DNA of 5,368 bases from CAWVWD01 sp045106825 (GTDB taxonomy: Bacteria; Bacteroidota; Bacteroidia; Chitinophagales; Saprospiraceae), in assembly GCA_045106825.1 (NCBI GenBank), contig JBGCFH010000348.1, positions 1 through 5,368 on the forward strand. The letters are read 5' to 3'. The notes beneath the pieces were generated by a model. The model was not told the DNA's origin. It did no database searches and saw only the letters and a program-made list of their open reading frames with translations. The translations under genes and the position numbers were made by a program. The first letter of the stretch is position 1. Each line of letters opens with the position of its first letter. Positions 3,930 through 5,368 of the stretch are shown piece by piece.

Positions 3930-5368
3930 ATGACAGAAAAACCAACATATCACTTCGACTTATCAGGTTTTCTAAATCGACTATCCAATGACGGATTTCA
4001 TATTGGTGTAGATACCCATATCTTAATTCAAAAGATTATTGCTTATTTACCATCGAACTACGAGCCTAAACAATTGAAAACTTTATTGATGCCGATTGTT
4101 TGCAAATCTCAAAATCAGCAGATATATTTTCTGAAACATTTTGAAAATTTTATAAATGATGATTATAAAAAACAAAATGTTAAAGAGAGTAGTGATAATC
4201 AAAAGGAAAAATTTCTTCAAGAAGGAGAAGCTTTAGAGATAGAAAATAAAGTTGCGATGGTCTTTTGGATTATCGGAATTATATTGTTATTCATAATAAT
4301 TGGAGTATCTTTTTATATTGTTTTAATTGAACAAATTAATGTAACCAATCAAGTAGAACAAGTAGAAGAATTAAAACCTTCTGATACTGATTTTTTTGAG
4401 AAAAAAAATAATTTTTTTATACATAATAACAAACCATTATTGATATACACACTACTATTTCTATATACTTTAATTGAAATAGTAACTATATTTTATTCAA
4501 AAAAGAAGGATGATTTAGTTGCTAAACAACATCATAACACAGTCCCCGATTTAGTTCATAAACTTTATTTAAATCTTAATTCTATAAATTTCACGGACAC
4601 TTTAAAAAAGACAATTATAAGATTGCGAACAAGAGAACCTTTAGGAATTATACATTTAGATTTAAAAAGAACGATAAAGGCAAGTATTAATAATCTGGGC
4701 TTTTTTTCTGCGAGATATAAGGAGCATACTCAATACACAGAATATTTAATTTTAATAAAAGCGGATAACATTAATGATCATAGTGCACAATTATACAATA
4801 CTTTTTATGAAGAATTATTATATCATAATATTCCTGCAAAACGATATTTTTTTAGAACTTCACCACAATTTTGTTATAATGAGCAAGGGGAAGAAATAAA
4901 ATTAACCACTATTTTAGATGTTAATACTCATTGCGTGTTATTAGTATTTGCGGAGTTAAACACCTTTATTTCTTTGAAATCAAAAAAAACATTTGATTGG
5001 CTAGGAAAATTTACAAATTTACCACAACGTTATCTATTATTACCTTTTGGGACAACAATAGAAGCTATTTTAGCACAACCATTAAAGGGGGTTTTTGATG
5101 CTGTATTACCAGCTACTGAGCTTGGATTTGAACAATTAGAAAAGTATATCAATCAAGGAAAAAATAAGGATAACTTTACTCGTTATATTCGTTTACATCA
5201 AACTGTTCCGACTTTTCCGATTCGTATAGAAATGAAAAATGAATTAATGGAATTAGAAAAATTATTCCCCGAAGAGAATCGAAATCTTTTATTGAAATGG
5301 ATTGCAGCTTGTGCCATTTACCCTGATTTTTCTTGGAAAATGACTTTGTTCTTGGGTGAATTATTATC
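3930..5368 (+). CDS. Membrane-anchored CoxE/vWA-like partner of MoxR, truncated at the window edge
   Basis: The frame is open for 479 codons and runs off the right edge. Residues about 8-75 (FDLSGFLNRLSNDGFHIG onward) resemble the N-terminal helical part of CoxE-like vWA proteins. Two hydrophobic spans follow, about 108-134 and 168-188, with a short acidic loop between them. Residues about 225-265 (RLRTREPLGIIHLDLKRTI) match the linker before the vWA domain in such proteins. Residues about 270-405 look like a vWA-type fold (EYLILIKADNINDHSAQLY, RYFFRTSPQFC, CVLLVFAEL, VLPATELG). The usual MIDAS Asp is Lys277 and no DxSxS is seen, so metal binding is probably lost. A further helical segment (WIAACAIYPDFSWK, 457-470) begins before the edge; relatives I recall continue into repeat or propeller-like C-terminal domains. 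The gap after MoxR is 65 nt. The ATG at 3930 is chosen; a GTG at 3906 is in frame. Confidence 0.85.
   Translation, partial: MTEKPTYHFDLSGFLNRLSNDGFHIGVDTHILIQKIIAYLPSNYEPKQLKTLLMPIVCKSQNQQIYFLKHFENFINDDYKKQNVKESSDNQKEKFLQEGEALEIENKVAMVFWIIGIILLFIIIGVSFYIVLIEQINVTNQVEQVEELKPSDTDFFEKKNNFFIHNNKPLLIYTLLFLYTLIEIVTIFYSKKKDDLVAKQHHNTVPDLVHKLYLNLNSINFTDTLKKTIIRLRTREPLGIIHLDLKRTIKASINNLGFFSARYKEHTQYTEYLILIKADNINDHSAQLYNTFYEELLYHNIPAKRYFFRTSPQFCYNEQGEEIKLTTILDVNTHCVLLVFAELNTFISLKSKKTFDWLGKFTNLPQRYLLLPFGTTIEAILAQPLKGVFDAVLPATELGFEQLEKYINQGKNKDNFTRYIRLHQTVPTFPIRIEMKNELMELEKLFPEENRNLLLKWIAACAIYPDFSWKMTLFLGELL

Overview
The window is about 70% A+T. Its genes start without Shine-Dalgarno sequences, behind A-rich leaders, and the left-hand toxin-antitoxin pair is of a type common in Bacteroidota. 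I infer a Bacteroidota chromosome (Flavobacteriia-like or related), in an accessory or defence-type region. No tRNA, rRNA, transposase, phage gene or CRISPR array is visible.

Layout. Positions 3-137 may hold the last 44 codons of a gene entering from the left. Positions 138-390 are non-coding and contain one long imperfect inverted repeat. From 391 to about 1460 lies a minus-strand module: a VapBC-like toxin-antitoxin operon (antitoxin 943-1188, PIN toxin 548-946, 4-nt overlap). It is flanked on both sides by diverged copies of one element. Each copy encodes a conserved ~20-residue peptide followed by a hairpin terminator that works in the minus direction. Positions 1459-1638 are an A+T-rich intergenic region with a possible Bacteroidota-type promoter.

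From 1639 to the right edge, four co-directional genes form a probable operon. They are: a 144-aa helical protein with a glycine-rich C-terminal motif; a 280-aa protein resembling the inactive-STAND (iSTAND) family, whose N-terminus carries nearly the same motif; a 302-aa MoxR-type AAA+ ATPase; and a large membrane protein cut off by the window edge. That last protein has a CoxE-like N-terminus, two transmembrane helices and a vWA-like domain that has lost its metal-binding MIDAS residues.

How the genes may work together (inference). The set matches the logic of NTP-dependent bacterial conflict systems: a MoxR ATPase and vWA partner as a switch or threshold module, an iSTAND protein as sensor or adaptor, and a small helical protein as effector. 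The matching motifs at the C-terminus of the small protein and the N-terminus of the iSTAND protein look like a bacterial amyloid signalling pair (BASS-type). Such a pair would let the iSTAND protein template assembly of its neighbour. This motif pair, within a MoxR-vWA-iSTAND operon, is the most interesting signal in the window.
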